Origin: Methylobacter sp.
GTDB taxonomy: Bacteria; Pseudomonadota; Gammaproteobacteria; Methylococcales; Methylomonadaceae
Reading direction: 5' to 3'
Length of the DNA: 64,000 nt
Assembly (NCBI RefSeq): GCF_030680395.1
Contig: NZ_JAUXVR010000036.1
Span: forward strand, 23,678 to 87,677
In this document: positions 43,857 through 54,309 of the stretch, piece by piece
Layout of the letters: every line of letters starts with the position of its first letter
How positions within the stretch are numbered: the stretch's first letter is position 1
Notes under the pieces: generated by a model
Databases searched by the model: none
Told to the model about the DNA's origin: nothing
What the model saw: the letters and a program-made list of their open reading frames with translations, nothing else
Program-made: the position numbers and the translations under genes

Positions 43857-45740
43857 TTATTTGACCGCTTCGATCTTTTCCTCTGCTTCCATCCAAGCGG
43901 CTTCTGCATCATCCAAAGCCTTATCGACTTTTACTTTCCGCTCCATCAACTTTTTTAATTGCTCTTTTTCCGATTCCGCATAAATTGCAGGATCAGCCAG
44001 TTGATGTTCCAGTTGGCGCTGTTCATTATGATGTTTTTCAACGGCAATTTCAGCTTTTTTCAGGGCGTCAAATAAAGGCTTATGTTTTTGCCTGCGTTCT
44101 GCATCCAATTTTCTTTGATCTTTCCTCGACACTGTCTGCGCACTGTCAACAACGGTTTTTTCCTCGCCTTTTTTCTGCTCCGTCAGCCACACGCGATAAT
44201 CGTCAAGATCGCCATCGAAAGGCTGCACCTTCCCGCCTGACACCAATAATAACTGATCGGTCACCGAGCGCAATAAATGCCGGTCATGCGAGACCACCAC
44301 TATGGCGCCTTCATAGTCCTGCAAGGCCACGCTCAGGGCATGACGCATTTCCAGATCCAGATGGTTGGTCGGTTCATCCAGCAGCAACAGATTGGGGTTT
44401 TGATAAACCAGCAGCGCCAATACCAAACGCGCTTTTTCTCCGCCGGAAAAGGGCTTAACGGCTTCCATAACCTTGTCCCCGCGAAAATCGAAACCGCCCA
44501 GGAAATTGCGCAAATCCTTTTCTGTCGCCTGCTTGTCCAGTTGTTGCAAGTGCCACAAGGGGCTTTCATCGATGCGTAATTGCTCAAGCTGATGCTGGGC
44601 AAAATAACCGATTTTTAACGCTTCAGCTTCATTCCTTTTACCGGATAACGGTTGCATATCGCCTGCCAGTACCTTGATCAGGCTGGATTTACCCGCGCCA
44701 TTCGGCCCGAGCAAGCCGATACGGTCGCCCGGCGATATCGACAACCCAGCCTGTTTAATCACGCAGGTTTGATCGTAGCCGATATCAACCTTATCCAGCG
44801 TTAACAGCGGATTAGGCATTTTTCCCGGCTTGGCGAAGCTGAAATCGAACGGCGAATCGACATGCGCCTGTGCGATCAGTTCCATGCGCTCCAATGCTTT
44901 AATCCGGCTTTGCGCCTGCCTGGCTTTAGTGGCTTGCGCCTTAAAGCGGTCGACAAAGCTCTGCATATGGGCGATTTCGCGTTGCTGCTTTAGATAGGAT
45001 GACTGTTGTTGCGCCAGTTTTTCGGCACGCATGCGTTCAAAAGCCGAATAATTGCCGGTATAAATTTCGGCCTTATCCTGCTCAATATGCACGATATGAT
45101 CGGTGATGGTATCCAGAAAATCCCGGTCATGAGAAATCAGCAACAAGGTGCCTGGATATTTGCAAAGCCAGTCTTGCAGCCAGATTACCGCATCCAGATC
45201 CAGATGGTTGGTGGGCTCATCAAGCAATAATACGTCCGAGCGGCACATCAAGGCCTGAGCCAGATTAAGCCGCATGCGCCAGCCGCCGGAAAACGAATTG
45301 ACCGCATTGATTTCCTGATCGGAGATAAAGCCCAAACCGTTCATTAACCGCGAGGCTCTGGCCTGTGCGGTATAACCGCCGATGTTTTCCAAAGCCGCGT
45401 GCAGTTCAGCCTGTTTCAAGCCGTCATCAGCCTGTTCGGCAGCAAGCAATTGCTCTTGCAAGCGCCTTAATGGCTGATCGCCGTCAATGACATAATCGAT
45501 GGCGGAACGGATGACGGCCGGCGTTTCCTGCGCAACATGAGCGATTTCAAGCCCCGGCGGCATCGAAAAGTCGCCCTCATCCAAATGCAGCTCGCCTCTG
45601 ACCAGCGCAAAAAAACTGGACTTGCCCGCACCATTTGCGCCGGTAAAACCTACTTTTTGGCCTTTATGGATAGTGAAAGAAGAATTGGCAAACAATACCC
45701 GCGCGCCGCGGCGTAGGGTTATATTTCTAAAATTTAACAT
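43857..45740 (-). CDS. ABC-F ATPase, YheS/Uup type
   Basis: A 627-aa soluble protein with two ABC cassettes and no membrane domain. First cassette: Walker A GANGAGKSS, signature NSFSGGWRMRLNLAQAL, Walker B LLLDEPTNHLDLDA. Second: GPNGAGKSS, KPFSGGEKARLVLALL, LLLDEPTNHLDLEM. Between them is the arginine/lysine-rich linker of ABC-F ribosome-associated factors; a C-terminal coiled coil (~555-627) closes it. Length and layout fit YheS best. It probably acts on ribosomes. Confidence 0.93.
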   Translation of the reverse strand: MLNFRNITLRRGARVLFANSSFTIHKGQKVGFTGANGAGKSSFFALVRGELHLDEGDFSMPPGLEIAHVAQETPAVIRSAIDYVIDGDQPLRRLQEQLLAAEQADDGLKQAELHAALENIGGYTAQARASRLMNGLGFISDQEINAVNSFSGGWRMRLNLAQALMCRSDVLLLDEPTNHLDLDAVIWLQDWLCKYPGTLLLISHDRDFLDTITDHIVHIEQDKAEIYTGNYSAFERMRAEKLAQQQSSYLKQQREIAHMQSFVDRFKAQATKARQAQSRIKALERMELIAQAHVDSPFDFSFAKPGKMPNPLLTLDKVDIGYDQTCVIKQAGLSISPGDRIGLLGPNGAGKSSLIKVLAGDMQPLSGKRNEAEALKIGYFAQHQLEQLRIDESPLWHLQQLDKQATEKDLRNFLGGFDFRGDKVMEAVKPFSGGEKARLVLALLVYQNPNLLLLDEPTNHLDLEMRHALSVALQDYEGAIVVVSHDRHLLRSVTDQLLLVSGGKVQPFDGDLDDYRVWLTEQKKGEEKTVVDSAQTVSRKDQRKLDAERRQKHKPLFDALKKAEIAVEKHHNEQRQLEHQLADPAIYAESEKEQLKKLMERKVKVDKALDDAEAAWMEAEEKIEAVK

Positions 45741-45807
45741 TAAACAGTTTTAGTTCTTAGGTTGCGGTTGAGCGAATAATTTAAAGCACCGAGGCTGACG
45801 TTAATTG

Positions 45808-46200
45808 CTAAAATTTAAACGACCCGGTAAACACCAGAAAGGATATATTCAATATCGCCAAGCCGATTAACAGATAGATTGTTATCTGCATTCCCAATAC
45901 TCTTTTTTTGAAGTCCTTTGCGGGAAGCCCCATAGCATGCAATATTCGCCCGATTAACAGCGCGGCTCCCAATATATGGATAAGTATCCTCGGCGCTCCG
46001 TTTAATTCCAATGTTAATAACAGCATTAGTGTTACAGGAATGTATTCCACTGCATTTGAATGAGCGCGGATTGCCAATTGCAGCTCTTCATTTCCGCCGT
46101 CACCCACACTTACCCGGTTTTTTCTACGCAGTTTTATTACCGCCAGAGTAAGTTTTACTATTAATAAGGCCGATAGCGATGCGTATATTGACGTAATCAT
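45808..46200 (-). CDS. MAPEG family membrane protein
   Basis: A 130-aa protein with four membrane helices and the MAPEG hallmark LAIRAHSNAVEYIPVTLMLL (E-x-x-x-(Y/F)-x-P). Eukaryotic members are glutathione-dependent enzymes; bacterial ones such as YecN are largely uncharacterised. LIGRILHAMGL in the third helix is also typical. It lies alone downstream of the YcxB-like gene. Confidence 0.88.
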   Translation of the reverse strand: MITSIYASLSALLIVKLTLAVIKLRRKNRVSVGDGGNEELQLAIRAHSNAVEYIPVTLMLLLTLELNGAPRILIHILGAALLIGRILHAMGLPAKDFKKRVLGMQITIYLLIGLAILNISFLVFTGSFKF

Positions 46201-46269
46201 GGCTTTTTACCGGTAAGGAGAATTCGAAAAGAGCCCGCAATGCTTTACCCTGCGGCACGCCTCATATTT

Positions 46270-46800
46270 TTAGGCAGCACGCTCAATCATTTTATCCGCC
46301 TGCTCGGCAAATTGTTCAAGATTACCTTTTTTTACAGTCTCTACCGGAATAACCAGCGCAGTACTCAGATTGATATAGATATAAACATAGCGTTTGCCGT
46401 ATTCCACTCTTACCAAATCGCCCCAGGCCATTTTATGCTTGCCGCTGGGTGATTTCTCCAGCAGATAAGCGGGATTGGCAGGATCGATGGTCAGCGTATA
46501 GGTACCGAACATATTGATTTTTTCTTTAGGGGTATAGTTTTTAAGTATCTGCCTGCGCAGATCCAGCATCATTATTTTGGGCGACAGCAACGCCCAAAGT
46601 ATCGCAATAACCACGACATACCCCGACGACTTCATATCGCCATAATAAAAGTAATAAAACGACCCGATGAGCCCCATGATGCCCGGCACTATCCAGCGGT
46701 TTTTCCTGATATTGTTTTGTATCTCTTCATTTCTCATGAATTGCATTTCATTAAAATGGATTAAATCTTCTTCGCGGAATTCGTATTCAATTTCAAACAT
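46270..46800 (-). CDS. YcxB-like membrane protein
   Basis: A 176-aa protein. The N-terminal IEYEFREEDLIHFNEMQF is followed by two close membrane helices (about 38-55 and 60-77) and a C-terminal PH-like domain ending in KGNLEQFAEQADKMIE. This arrangement is typical of YcxB-like proteins of unknown function. It is not obviously in an operon. Confidence 0.7.
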   Translation of the reverse strand: MFEIEYEFREEDLIHFNEMQFMRNEEIQNNIRKNRWIVPGIMGLIGSFYYFYYGDMKSSGYVVVIAILWALLSPKIMMLDLRRQILKNYTPKEKINMFGTYTLTIDPANPAYLLEKSPSGKHKMAWGDLVRVEYGKRYVYIYINLSTALVIPVETVKKGNLEQFAEQADKMIERAA

Positions 46801-46900
46801 GTTTTTGGTCTTTGTAAATGGTTATAAAAAGTAACTACGCGGGTGATTAAAAGTTCAATAAAAAAAAAGTTCAATAAAAAACCCGCAGATACATAAAATT

Positions 46901-48202
46901 TTAATGCATTTTTATTTTTGCATGAGCGCTACGCCTGAATAAATTAGAAAGCGTCAACATTGACGTTCTAAAATAACCGTGTACAGCCACCTGATGCATT
47001 TTATACAAGGACAGATAAACCACTCTGGCAATAAATCCCCCAATGCTTACCGATCCCATCAAATTGCCCATCAGATTGCCGACCGTAGTGTATTTTCCCA
47101 ATGCAACCAGCGACCCGTAATCGAGATAGACATACTTCACCAACTTGCCGCCCTGTAACCGGTTGACTATCGATTTGCTTAAGGTCGATGCCTGCTGATG
47201 CGCCGCCTGAGCCCGCGGCGGCACATTGCCGTCATGCCCCGGCCAGGGACAGGCCGCGCAATCGCCTATGGCAAAAATAGCATCATCACCGGTTTTTAAA
47301 GTTTCATCGACCACCAACTGATTGATCCTGTTAATTTCCAGGCCGTCCAGGTCTTGCATCCAATCCGGCGCTTTAATGCCCGCCGACCAGACTTTAAGAT
47401 CCGCCGGAATTATTTCGCCATCGTGGGTATGAACGCCCTCCCTGGTTACCTCGATCACCCGGCGACCCAGTTTAAGGTCGATGCCCAGCTTAACCAGCTG
47501 TTGTTGTGTCGCATTGGCTAATTTGACAGGCAATGCGGGCAACAATTGATTAGCCGCTTCAATAATGGTCAACTTCACATCACTGGACTCATCCAGACCG
47601 TAAACCGCCAGCAGATTGGTCACCTCGTGCAATTGCGCCGACAACTCGACGCCGGTGGCTCCTGCACCAATGATAACGATGGACAGAGTCTTATCGGCGG
47701 CTTTACCGGCATGGCTTTTAATATACGACTCAACCAGCTGCTTTTGAAACTTGAACGCCTGCGTGGTGGTATCCAGAAACAGGCAGTGTTCCGCCACACC
47801 CTTGATATTAAAGGTGTTACTGATGCTTCCGACCGACATCACCAGCGTATCGTAACTGAACGTGCGCCTCGGGATTAGCTCTTCGCCGCTGTCGCTCAGT
47901 GTGGGGCTGACATGAATTTCCTTTTTCTGCCGGTTCAAGCCTTCCATTTTACCCAGCCTGAAGCGAAAATGATTCCGATGCGCCTGGGCGAGATATTCGA
48001 TCTGTTCGGATTCATCCAGCGTACCGGCTGCAACCTCATGCAATAACGGCTTCCAGATATGCGTCGGTGAGGCATCCAGCAACATGACCTCGGCCAAGCC
48101 TTTTTTGCCTAATTTTTTACCCAGACTGGTGGCAAGTTCCAAACCCGCCGCCCCGCCGCCAACAATCACTATCTTGTGTTTTTCATTATTATTATCAGTC
48201 AT
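46901..48202 (-). CDS. ndh: Type II NADH dehydrogenase
   Basis: A ~433-aa membrane-associated flavoprotein that passes electrons from NADH to quinone without pumping protons. FAD site IVIVGGGAAGLELATSLG at the N-terminus, NADH site IVIIGAGATGVELSAQL near residue 180, and IFAIGDCAACP near 310 as the second FAD contact. The C-terminal 60 residues hold an amphipathic membrane-binding region. The frame opens at TTG 48217; I prefer ATG 48202 since AGGGGG lies 6 nt upstream. Confidence 0.92.
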   Translation of the reverse strand: MTDNNNEKHKIVIVGGGAAGLELATSLGKKLGKKGLAEVMLLDASPTHIWKPLLHEVAAGTLDESEQIEYLAQAHRNHFRFRLGKMEGLNRQKKEIHVSPTLSDSGEELIPRRTFSYDTLVMSVGSISNTFNIKGVAEHCLFLDTTTQAFKFQKQLVESYIKSHAGKAADKTLSIVIIGAGATGVELSAQLHEVTNLLAVYGLDESSDVKLTIIEAANQLLPALPVKLANATQQQLVKLGIDLKLGRRVIEVTREGVHTHDGEIIPADLKVWSAGIKAPDWMQDLDGLEINRINQLVVDETLKTGDDAIFAIGDCAACPWPGHDGNVPPRAQAAHQQASTLSKSIVNRLQGGKLVKYVYLDYGSLVALGKYTTVGNLMGNLMGSVSIGGFIARVVYLSLYKMHQVAVHGYFRTSMLTLSNLFRRSAHAKIKMH

Positions 48203-48536
48203 TGCCATCCCCCTCAAAAAGCATTATTTTTCTGTACTATAGCATTATATCGAATCAACTCGATTGTGACCGATTTTGCTAAGCGTGGATTTGCAATGGA
48301 CTGAGTTTCGAATTAGTGGTGGGTTGATGGAGACATGCCAAAGACGACTTTTACAAGCACGGAAATAATGCTGGTTCGGGATCGGGTAAAAATGGAGGCG
48401 CAATACGACTACGCTAAAGATTGCTGTTGACTGATAGAGCTGGCGGTATAAACCGATTAAGAGCGCAGATGACCCGAATCAACGCTCTTAGAAGCGGCTA
48501 TTTACTAGCCCCAGCCTGGAATGAAGCGTTTTTATT
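48203..48536. other. Intergenic region upstream of ndh
   Basis: No confident gene. A 31-codon plus-strand ORF (48335-48430, MPKTTFTSTEIMLVRDRVK...) has a TGGAG sequence near its ATG but resembles nothing known and is probably a relic. A hairpin TAAGAGCG/CGCTCTTA lies at 48458-48490, beyond the 3' end of the next small minus-strand gene. Confidence 0.35.
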
Positions 48537-48782
48537 TTAGGCTATAAGGGAAATGCAAAACTCGGGGATGTCAAAGCGCGTTTCACTGATCGGTTTGTTA
48601 TGTTGGAGCATAATCGCCTTATGGCCGCCTTTAGGCTGGTATAAAGTAATTTCTCCGTACTCCGCATGGCTACCTGAAAAGAACATTTCTCCCTCCAAGT
48701 CTTTGCGCACCAGATTGGTCATTTCTTCGTAGATTTTAGAGAAATCATCCAGGCTTATTTCCGAGAACTTTAACTCTTTCAT
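48537..48782 (-). CDS. Small hypothetical protein
   Basis: An 81-aa ORF (MKELKFSEISLDDFSKIYEE...; ends FDIPEFCISLIA) with GGAAGAAAA upstream of its ATG. It is acidic and shows no membrane segment or signal peptide. I recognise no family. The amphipathic N-terminal helix and the mid-region strands look like a real folded protein, and nothing overlaps it. Confidence 0.5.
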   Translation of the reverse strand: MKELKFSEISLDDFSKIYEEMTNLVRKDLEGEMFFSGSHAEYGEITLYQPKGGHKAIMLQHNKPISETRFDIPEFCISLIA

Positions 48783-48999
48783 TTTTCTTCCTTTTGTTTT
48801 AAGTGGAGCGAGACTTTAAATTAAAGTTCCTGATATTTTTCCACAAAAAAATATATATTGAAACAATAAGTTAATAATCATAAGCGATGTAATTTCTTAG
48901 CATTTACAGGTGTATTATTTTTCAAGGAGTTACAACTTGAAAAAACCTTATTAAAAAACAGCATCCCAACTGCCGCTTTAGCAAATACCGCCTAAACTA

Positions 49000-49235
49000 T
49001 CAGTAGATGAACACCGGCTTCATATGCTCATCGAATGCAAACATCATCAAAACGACCTCAACCAGCGGCAGTTCCCATTGCCCCACCTTGCACCGCGACT
49101 GGTAGTTTTTCTCGCTGTCATCCCGATAACGCCCGATCATGGCTAATACCGTGACCGACTCAACGGCATTGATTTTAGCCGACCAATGCTGAGCGGCCTG
49201 TTTCGATAAAGCTGAACTTTTTGCGAGCTTGGACC
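49000..49235 (-). pseudogene. Remnant of a small gene
   Basis: An open minus-strand frame reads ...HWSAKINAVESVTVLAMIGR... and ends AFDEHMKPVFIY before TGA at 49000. Only one ATG occurs (49140, 46 codons), while the frame stays open upstream until it meets the inverted-repeat element at 49240. The amino-acid composition looks protein-like. I do not recognise the family; it is probably a gene truncated by insertion. Confidence 0.35.
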
Positions 49236-49239
49236 TAAA

Positions 49240-49350
49240 AAGCTGTTTGGAAATTATCCGGAAAGACCGCGAGCAACAAGGCTTGTCACTTCAAAGCTCA
49301 TCTCAATGCCTTGGCTTCTTTGACCTGCATTCTGAGCTTCCAAACAGCTT
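49240..49350. repeat. Small element with 13-bp perfect inverted repeats
   Basis: AAGCTGTTTGGAA at 49240-49252 and TTCCAAACAGCTT at 49338-49350 bracket 85 bp. It abuts the 5' end of the degraded reading frame, which suggests a MITE or IS remnant. No flanking target duplication was identified. Confidence 0.5.
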
Positions 49351-49573
49351 CTAAGAAATTAAATTGATTTCCGTGCTGTCTTACGGCTCGCTCTCTGCAT
49401 TGTGCTGGACGAGTATTGCAATCTGTTTATATAAGGAGTGGAGAAACTATAGCGATTGCGCTCAGGTTTCGACAATAGCTCCTGCATGTGCTGTTATCCC
49501 GTAAGCATCCGTCAATATAGAACAAAGACGCCGAGCTTTGATATGCAGTGAGCATACACATTGACAATTTTTG

Positions 49574-50260
49574 TCATGAATAATCCCGCTCACCAAACAA
49601 CGCGGTGCCGATTCGGACGATAGTCGAACCTTCGACTATCGCGGCTTTTAAATCGCCAGTCATGCCGAACGAGAAAGTATCCAGCTCGGGTCGATGCAGT
49701 TTTGCAACCGCCTGATAAAGTGTTTTATAGGGCTGGCATTGTTGTTCAAAATCGTCTTGCGGAGCAGGAATAGCCATTACGCCGCGCAGTTTCAGCTTAG
49801 GCAGTTTGGCGACCTGCTCGCACAGTTGTGGCAGTTCGGCCAGAGTAATGCCGGATTTGCTCGGTTCGTCGCTGATATTGACTTGCAGACAAATATTGAG
49901 CGGCGGCAAATGGGCCGGACGCTGAGCACTCAAGCGCCCGGCTATTTTTAAGCTATCGACGCTGTGCACCCAATCGAAATGTGTCGCCAACGGCTTGGTT
50001 TTATTGGACTGTATGGGGCCGATAAAGTGCCAGGTAATATCGTAAGCACCCAGCTCCTGTTGCTTTCTCAATGCTTCCTGCAAATAATTTTCGCCGAAAT
50101 GACGCTGACCGGCTTGGTAGGCGGCGGCAATATCTTCGGCCGGCTTGGTTTTGCTGACGGCTAATAACAGTACCGAACCGGGCTGGCGGTTACAGGCAAG
50201 TTCTGCATCGCTGATTTGCGAACGTATTTGTTTGAATCTTTGCGCTATGGTTGTTGTCAT
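49574..50260 (-). CDS. yggS: YggS/PROSC pyridoxal-phosphate homeostasis protein
   Basis: A 228-aa PLP-binding barrel without a second domain: the PLP lysine is in LLLAVSKTKPAEDI, followed by HFGENYLQEALRK, WHFIGPIQSNKTK and FSFGMTGDLKAAIVEGST. It buffers PLP in the cytoplasm. ATG 50260 (MTTTIAQRFK) is preferred over an in-frame start eight codons upstream. It is divergent from pilT, as in pseudomonads. Confidence 0.95.
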   Translation of the reverse strand: MTTTIAQRFKQIRSQISDAELACNRQPGSVLLLAVSKTKPAEDIAAAYQAGQRHFGENYLQEALRKQQELGAYDITWHFIGPIQSNKTKPLATHFDWVHSVDSLKIAGRLSAQRPAHLPPLNICLQVNISDEPSKSGITLAELPQLCEQVAKLPKLKLRGVMAIPAPQDDFEQQCQPYKTLYQAVAKLHRPELDTFSFGMTGDLKAAIVEGSTIVRIGTALFGERDYS

Positions 50261-50380
50261 GGGTTGTCGATTATTAGGTAACACAATCAGTAAAAACTAA
50301 CACATCACCATACATTCAAAAAACAAAAAGATGAACTATGCTATAAAGATAATTTTATTTTCTGTCTTCAAGAGGATGTT

Positions 50381-51418
50381 ATGGATATTGCCGAATTACT
50401 GGCTTTCTCAGCTAAAAACAAAGCGTCGGATTTACATTTGTCGGCGGGGCTCCCGCCTATGATCAGGGTTGATGGTGATATTCGGCGCATCAATATTCCC
50501 GCATTGGATCATAAGGAAGTGCATGCGCTGATTTATGACATCATGAATGACAAGCAACGCAAGGATTATGAGGAATTTTTAGAAACCGATTTTTCGTTTG
50601 AACTGCCCGGCGTCGCCCGGTTTCGTGTTAACGCGTTTAATCAGGAGCGTGGCGCCGCCGCAGTATTCAGAACGATTCCCTCGGTAATATTGAGCCTGGA
50701 AGACTTAAAAGCTCCCAAGTTTTTTGAAGAATTATGCCAAAAACCGCGCGGTATGGTTCTGGTGACCGGTCCTACCGGTTCCGGCAAGTCAACTACGCTG
50801 GCGGCGATGGTTAATCACATTAACTGCAATGATTACGCGCACATACTTACCGTAGAAGACCCTATCGAGTTTGTTCATGAAAGCCAAAAATCATTGGTTA
50901 ACCAACGTGAAATCAAACGCGATACCCACGGTTTTAACGAAGCGTTGCGTTCAGCGCTACGGGAAGATCCCGATGTTATCCTGGTCGGTGAAATGCGCGA
51001 TCTTGAAACCATTCGACTGGCCATGACTGCCGCTGAAACCGGTCACCTTGTTTTCGGCACATTGCACACCACGTCGGCCGCCAAAACCATCGACCGTATT
51101 ATCGACGTATTTCCTGCCGCCGAAAAAGACATGATCCGGGCCATGCTTTCCGAATCGTTGCAGGCGGTTATTTCGCAAACCCTGCTCAAAAAAATCGGCG
51201 GCGGACGTGTTGCCGCGCATGAAATCATGGTCGGTACTGCCGCTATCAGGAACCTGATTCGTGAAGCCAAAGTGGCGCAAATGTATTCGGCGATTCAAAC
51301 CGGACGCAAAGACGGTATGCAGACGCTGGATCAGAATATGAAAGAACTGGTGGATAAAGGGCTGATTACAGCAAAATCAGCTATGGAGAAAGCGGTTAAT
51401 AAGGATATGTTCCGCTAG
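50381..51418 (+). CDS. pilT: Twitching motility ATPase PilT
   Basis: A 345-aa hexameric retraction ATPase of type IV pili. Visible: [19 protein letters not shown] at the N-terminus, Walker [14 protein letters not shown] near residue 130, the Asp box, Walker [30 protein letters not shown] and the PilT-specific [18 protein letters not shown]. These separate it from PilU and PilB. A hairpin follows the gene. Confidence 0.97.
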   Translation: MDIAELLAFSAKNKASDLHLSAGLPPMIRVDGDIRRINIPALDHKEVHALIYDIMNDKQRKDYEEFLETDFSFELPGVARFRVNAFNQERGAAAVFRTIPSVILSLEDLKAPKFFEELCQKPRGMVLVTGPTGSGKSTTLAAMVNHINCNDYAHILTVEDPIEFVHESQKSLVNQREIKRDTHGFNEALRSALREDPDVILVGEMRDLETIRLAMTAAETGHLVFGTLHTTSAAKTIDRIIDVFPAAEKDMIRAMLSESLQAVISQTLLKKIGGGRVAAHEIMVGTAAIRNLIREAKVAQMYSAIQTGRKDGMQTLDQNMKELVDKGLITAKSAMEKAVNKDMFR

Positions 51419-51433
51419 GAACATTCATCCTGA

Positions 51434-51475
51434 AAACCGCAGTGGAGCGGCTTCCACACCATCCAACTGCGGTTT
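51434..51475. repeat. Inverted repeat between pilT and purC
   Basis: AAACCGCAGT (51434-51443) and ACTGCGGTTT (51466-51475) pair perfectly; an inner GTGGA/TCCAC hairpin could also form. It may end the pilT transcript or shape the purC leader. Confidence 0.55.
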
Positions 51476-51543
51476 ATGGGATGATGCGGACTCCAGGATT
51501 AATAACTGGTAAAATTCCCCTATTTGACACCCAGCGAGAACTT

Positions 51544-52437
51544 ATGACTGCTCCAGAAGCGCTATACCAATCAACACTGTCGTCTTTAAAGCTCCGCGCC
51601 CGCGGCAAAGTGCGGGATATTTACGACATCGACGACAAACACATGCTAATTGTGACCACCGACCGGCTGTCTGCATTCGATGTGATTTTGCCCGATCCGA
51701 TTCCCGGTAAAGGCCGTGTTTTAACCAACGTGTCCAATTTCTGGTTTGAAAAAATGAAGCACGTCATGCCCAATCACCTGTCCGATATTCCGCTGGAACA
51801 AGTCGTGCCCGATGCCGCCGAGCGTGCGCAGATTGAAGGCCGTGCCATCGTCGTTAAATTATTGAAGCCGCTGCCGGTCGAAGCGATTGTGCGCGGTTAT
51901 TTGATCGGTTCAGGCTGGAAAGATTACCAAAAATCCGGCGCGGTTTGCGGCATTAAATTGCCCGAAGGTTTGCAACAGGCGCAGCAATTGCCGGAGCCTA
52001 TTTATACGCCGTCCACCAAAGCCGAAGTGGATCAGCATGACGAAAACGTCTCTTTTGAAAAGACCGTTGAATTGATGGGACAGGATTTGGCGGAAAAAGT
52101 GCGTGATGCCAGCCTTAAACTGTACAAGGAAGCCGCCGCCTACGCCAAAGAGCGGGGCATTATTATTGCCGATACCAAATTTGAATTCGGCGTCGACGAT
52201 GACGGCGTTTTATACCTGATCGATGAGGCGTTAACTCCCGATTCATCGCGCTTCTGGCCTGCCGATCAATATCAGGTAGGCATCAGCCCACCCAGCTTCG
52301 ACAAACAATACATCCGCGATTACCTGGAAACATTGGATTGGGATAAAACTGCGCCGGGGCCGCATTTACCCACTGAAGTAGCTGAGTATTGCGCGGCGAA
52401 ATACCGCGAAGCGGAAGTCAGGTTGACGCAAGGTTAA
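51544..52437 (+). CDS. purC: SAICAR synthetase
   Basis: A 297-aa PurC of the longer type, joining CAIR and aspartate in purine synthesis. It opens with [20 protein letters not shown] and contains [36 protein letters not shown] and [20 protein letters not shown] set the start at ATG 51544 ([10 protein letters not shown]) rather than 33 codons upstream, where the extension would read the intergenic inverted repeat. Confidence 0.95.
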   Translation: MTAPEALYQSTLSSLKLRARGKVRDIYDIDDKHMLIVTTDRLSAFDVILPDPIPGKGRVLTNVSNFWFEKMKHVMPNHLSDIPLEQVVPDAAERAQIEGRAIVVKLLKPLPVEAIVRGYLIGSGWKDYQKSGAVCGIKLPEGLQQAQQLPEPIYTPSTKAEVDQHDENVSFEKTVELMGQDLAEKVRDASLKLYKEAAAYAKERGIIIADTKFEFGVDDDGVLYLIDEALTPDSSRFWPADQYQVGISPPSFDKQYIRDYLETLDWDKTAPGPHLPTEVAEYCAAKYREAEVRLTQG

Positions 52438-52492
52438 TTGTTAAACTCGAGTGATATTCAATTCGCCCACGAAAACATTCAAAGCTCGTAAG

Positions 52493-52620
52493 GCGTAGGC
52501 CAGAATAAGACCATCCAAGCGCGTAGCGCGTAGCGCGAGGTGGCGTTTCCGGCGGATACGAGGGATGCTTGCCGGAAACGCCGATTCTCGCTGCCGCTCG
52601 AACCGGCTTATTCCGGCTAC
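52493..52620. repeat. Palindromic repeat family F, full copy
   Basis: The ends GTAGGCCAGAATAAGACC and AACCGGCTTATTCCGGCTAC are inverted repeats of each other. Inside are GCGCGTAGCGCGTAGCGCGA, GGTGGCGTTTCCGGC and, after a short loop, GCCGGAAACGCC and TTCTCGCTGCCGCTCGAACC. It lies in the purC-murJ convergent gap. A close relative is at 63757-63873. Confidence 0.85.
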
Positions 52621-52668
52621 TGGGCTAAAAACTGGAATACGGCCAATCGCTAACATTGCTATTGCACT

Positions 52669-54210
52669 TTACCTATGCCGCTGACCGCTCAGATGCTTTA
52701 ATCTTAACCCCGTTAACAGCAATGTTACGGTGTACATTAGCAAACCTAACCCTATCCATTTCACTAGATTAATCACGCGCGCCGTCGAACTCCAGTCATT
52801 CCACCAGGCTGCATCGACAAAATAATAGAGCCCGGCAGACATTGCCCCGGCAGCCAGCGATACCCTGGCAAAAAACAGCCACCAGCCGCTGGCCGGTTGA
52901 TAGATCTTGTCCTTGTGTAATTTTCTCAGCAACAAGACTGCATTAAAAAAAGCTCCCAGGGATGTCGCTAAAGCCAGCCCCGCATGCGCCAGCGGAAAAA
53001 CCAGCACCACATTCAGGCCTAGGCTGACTATCATCGCGTAAACCCCGTAGCGAACCGGCGTTTTCATGTCGCCACGCGAGGTAAAGCCCGGCACCAGCAC
53101 TTTAATCAGGATAAAGCCCAGTAGGCCCACCGAATATGCCTTCAAGCTCAATCCGGCAAAATGCACGTCGCTGACGCCGAACTCATTATATTGAAACAAC
53201 GTCGACAGCATCGGTTCTGCTAGCAATACCAAACCGATAGTCGCGGGCAGCCCTATCAAAACCACCAGCCGCAAGCCCCAATCCAAAGCATTTGAAAAAG
53301 CGGCGGTGTCTTCCGCAGCATGGCTTTTGGATAAATTCGGCAAGATGACCGTCCCCAGCGCAAGACCTAAAATACCCAGCGGAAACTCCACCAGCCGGTC
53401 GGAATAATACAGCCAGGACACGCTACCCACGGTTAAAAACGAGGCAATCAAGGTGTCCAGCAACAAATTAATCTGCGTCACTGAAACGCTAAAAATGGCC
53501 GGCAGCATCAGGCTTATAATCCGTTTAACGCCCGAGTCATCAAAACCCAATCTTGGTCTTGGCATCAGCCCCAAGCGCATCAACGAGGGCAGCTGAAACA
53601 ACAGCTGCACGATGCCCGCCGCAAAAACGCCCCAGGCTAAGGCCGTTACCGGCTCGTCCATCAATGGCGCAAGCCAGACGGCGGCGGCAATCATGCAGAG
53701 GTTCAAAAAAACCGGCGTTAATGCGGGAACAGCAAAGCGTCCATGTGCATTCAAAATGCCTCCGGCAAACGCCACCAACGCAATAAAAAACAGGTACGGA
53801 AAAGTAATCCGCAACAGTTGCACGGACAGCTCATACTGGGTTCCCTGCCACATAAAGCCGGGAGCCAGCAACATGATCAGCACTGGGGCGGCCACTATGC
53901 CGACCACCGTAATCAACAGTAAAAATACGGACAGCGTTCCTGCAGTTTTATCGATAAACTGTTTTAACGCGACCTTGCTGCCCCGCTCTTTATAATCGGA
54001 CAGCACCGGAACAAAGGCATGTGCAAAAGCGCCCTCGGCAAATAGACGACGCAAAAAATTGGGAATTTTAAATGCTACAAAAAACGCATCGGTTGCCGAA
54101 TTCACACCGAAAATATGCGCAATCAACATGTCCCGGATGAACCCGAGAACACGAGAGATCAAAGTCATGCCGCCGACAACCATGGTTGATTTAAAAAGCT
54201 GCCTGCTCAA
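52669..54210 (-). CDS. murJ: Lipid II flippase MurJ
   Basis: A 513-aa polytopic protein of about 14 helices (MviN family) that flips lipid II across the inner membrane for peptidoglycan synthesis. It starts [20 protein letters not shown] and contains [21 protein letters not shown], shown as [10 protein letters not shown], and [20 protein letters not shown]. It is divergent from rpsT, a conserved gammaproteobacterial neighbourhood. Confidence 0.97.
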   Translation of the reverse strand: MSRQLFKSTMVVGGMTLISRVLGFIRDMLIAHIFGVNSATDAFFVAFKIPNFLRRLFAEGAFAHAFVPVLSDYKERGSKVALKQFIDKTAGTLSVFLLLITVVGIVAAPVLIMLLAPGFMWQGTQYELSVQLLRITFPYLFFIALVAFAGGILNAHGRFAVPALTPVFLNLCMIAAAVWLAPLMDEPVTALAWGVFAAGIVQLLFQLPSLMRLGLMPRPRLGFDDSGVKRIISLMLPAIFSVSVTQINLLLDTLIASFLTVGSVSWLYYSDRLVEFPLGILGLALGTVILPNLSKSHAAEDTAAFSNALDWGLRLVVLIGLPATIGLVLLAEPMLSTLFQYNEFGVSDVHFAGLSLKAYSVGLLGFILIKVLVPGFTSRGDMKTPVRYGVYAMIVSLGLNVVLVFPLAHAGLALATSLGAFFNAVLLLRKLHKDKIYQPASGWWLFFARVSLAAGAMSAGLYYFVDAAWWNDWSSTARVINLVKWIGLGLLMYTVTLLLTGLRLKHLSGQRHR

Positions 54211-54240
54211 CGCCGCCCCTGTTATAACAAGTCAAAAAGT

Positions 54241-54269
54241 TTGACAATAATATCATTTATAATGATAAT
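54241..54269 (+). promoter_or_regulatory. Sigma70 promoter of rpsT
   Basis: A perfect TTGACA (54241-54246), 17-bp spacer and GATAAT (54264-54269), 40 bp upstream of the rpsT ATG. Confidence 0.75.
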
Positions 54270-54309
54270 ACACGGTTTAATTCACTTACATTTCAAGAAT
54301 CGAGACACT

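Larger units (their letters stand above)
48783..49573. other. Gene-poor stretch with remnants
   Basis: About 790 bp without an intact gene. It contains AAGGAG followed by TTGAAAAAACCTTATTAA (48925-48955), a leader-like start cut off by a stop; a degraded minus-strand reading frame (49000-49235); a 13-bp inverted repeat (49240-49252/49338-49350); and a relic of repeat family B near 49474. Confidence 0.5.

Noticed and set aside
51442..51543. Longer N-terminus for purC
   Set aside because: The extra 33 codons read through an intergenic inverted repeat, and the family start fits ATG 51544.
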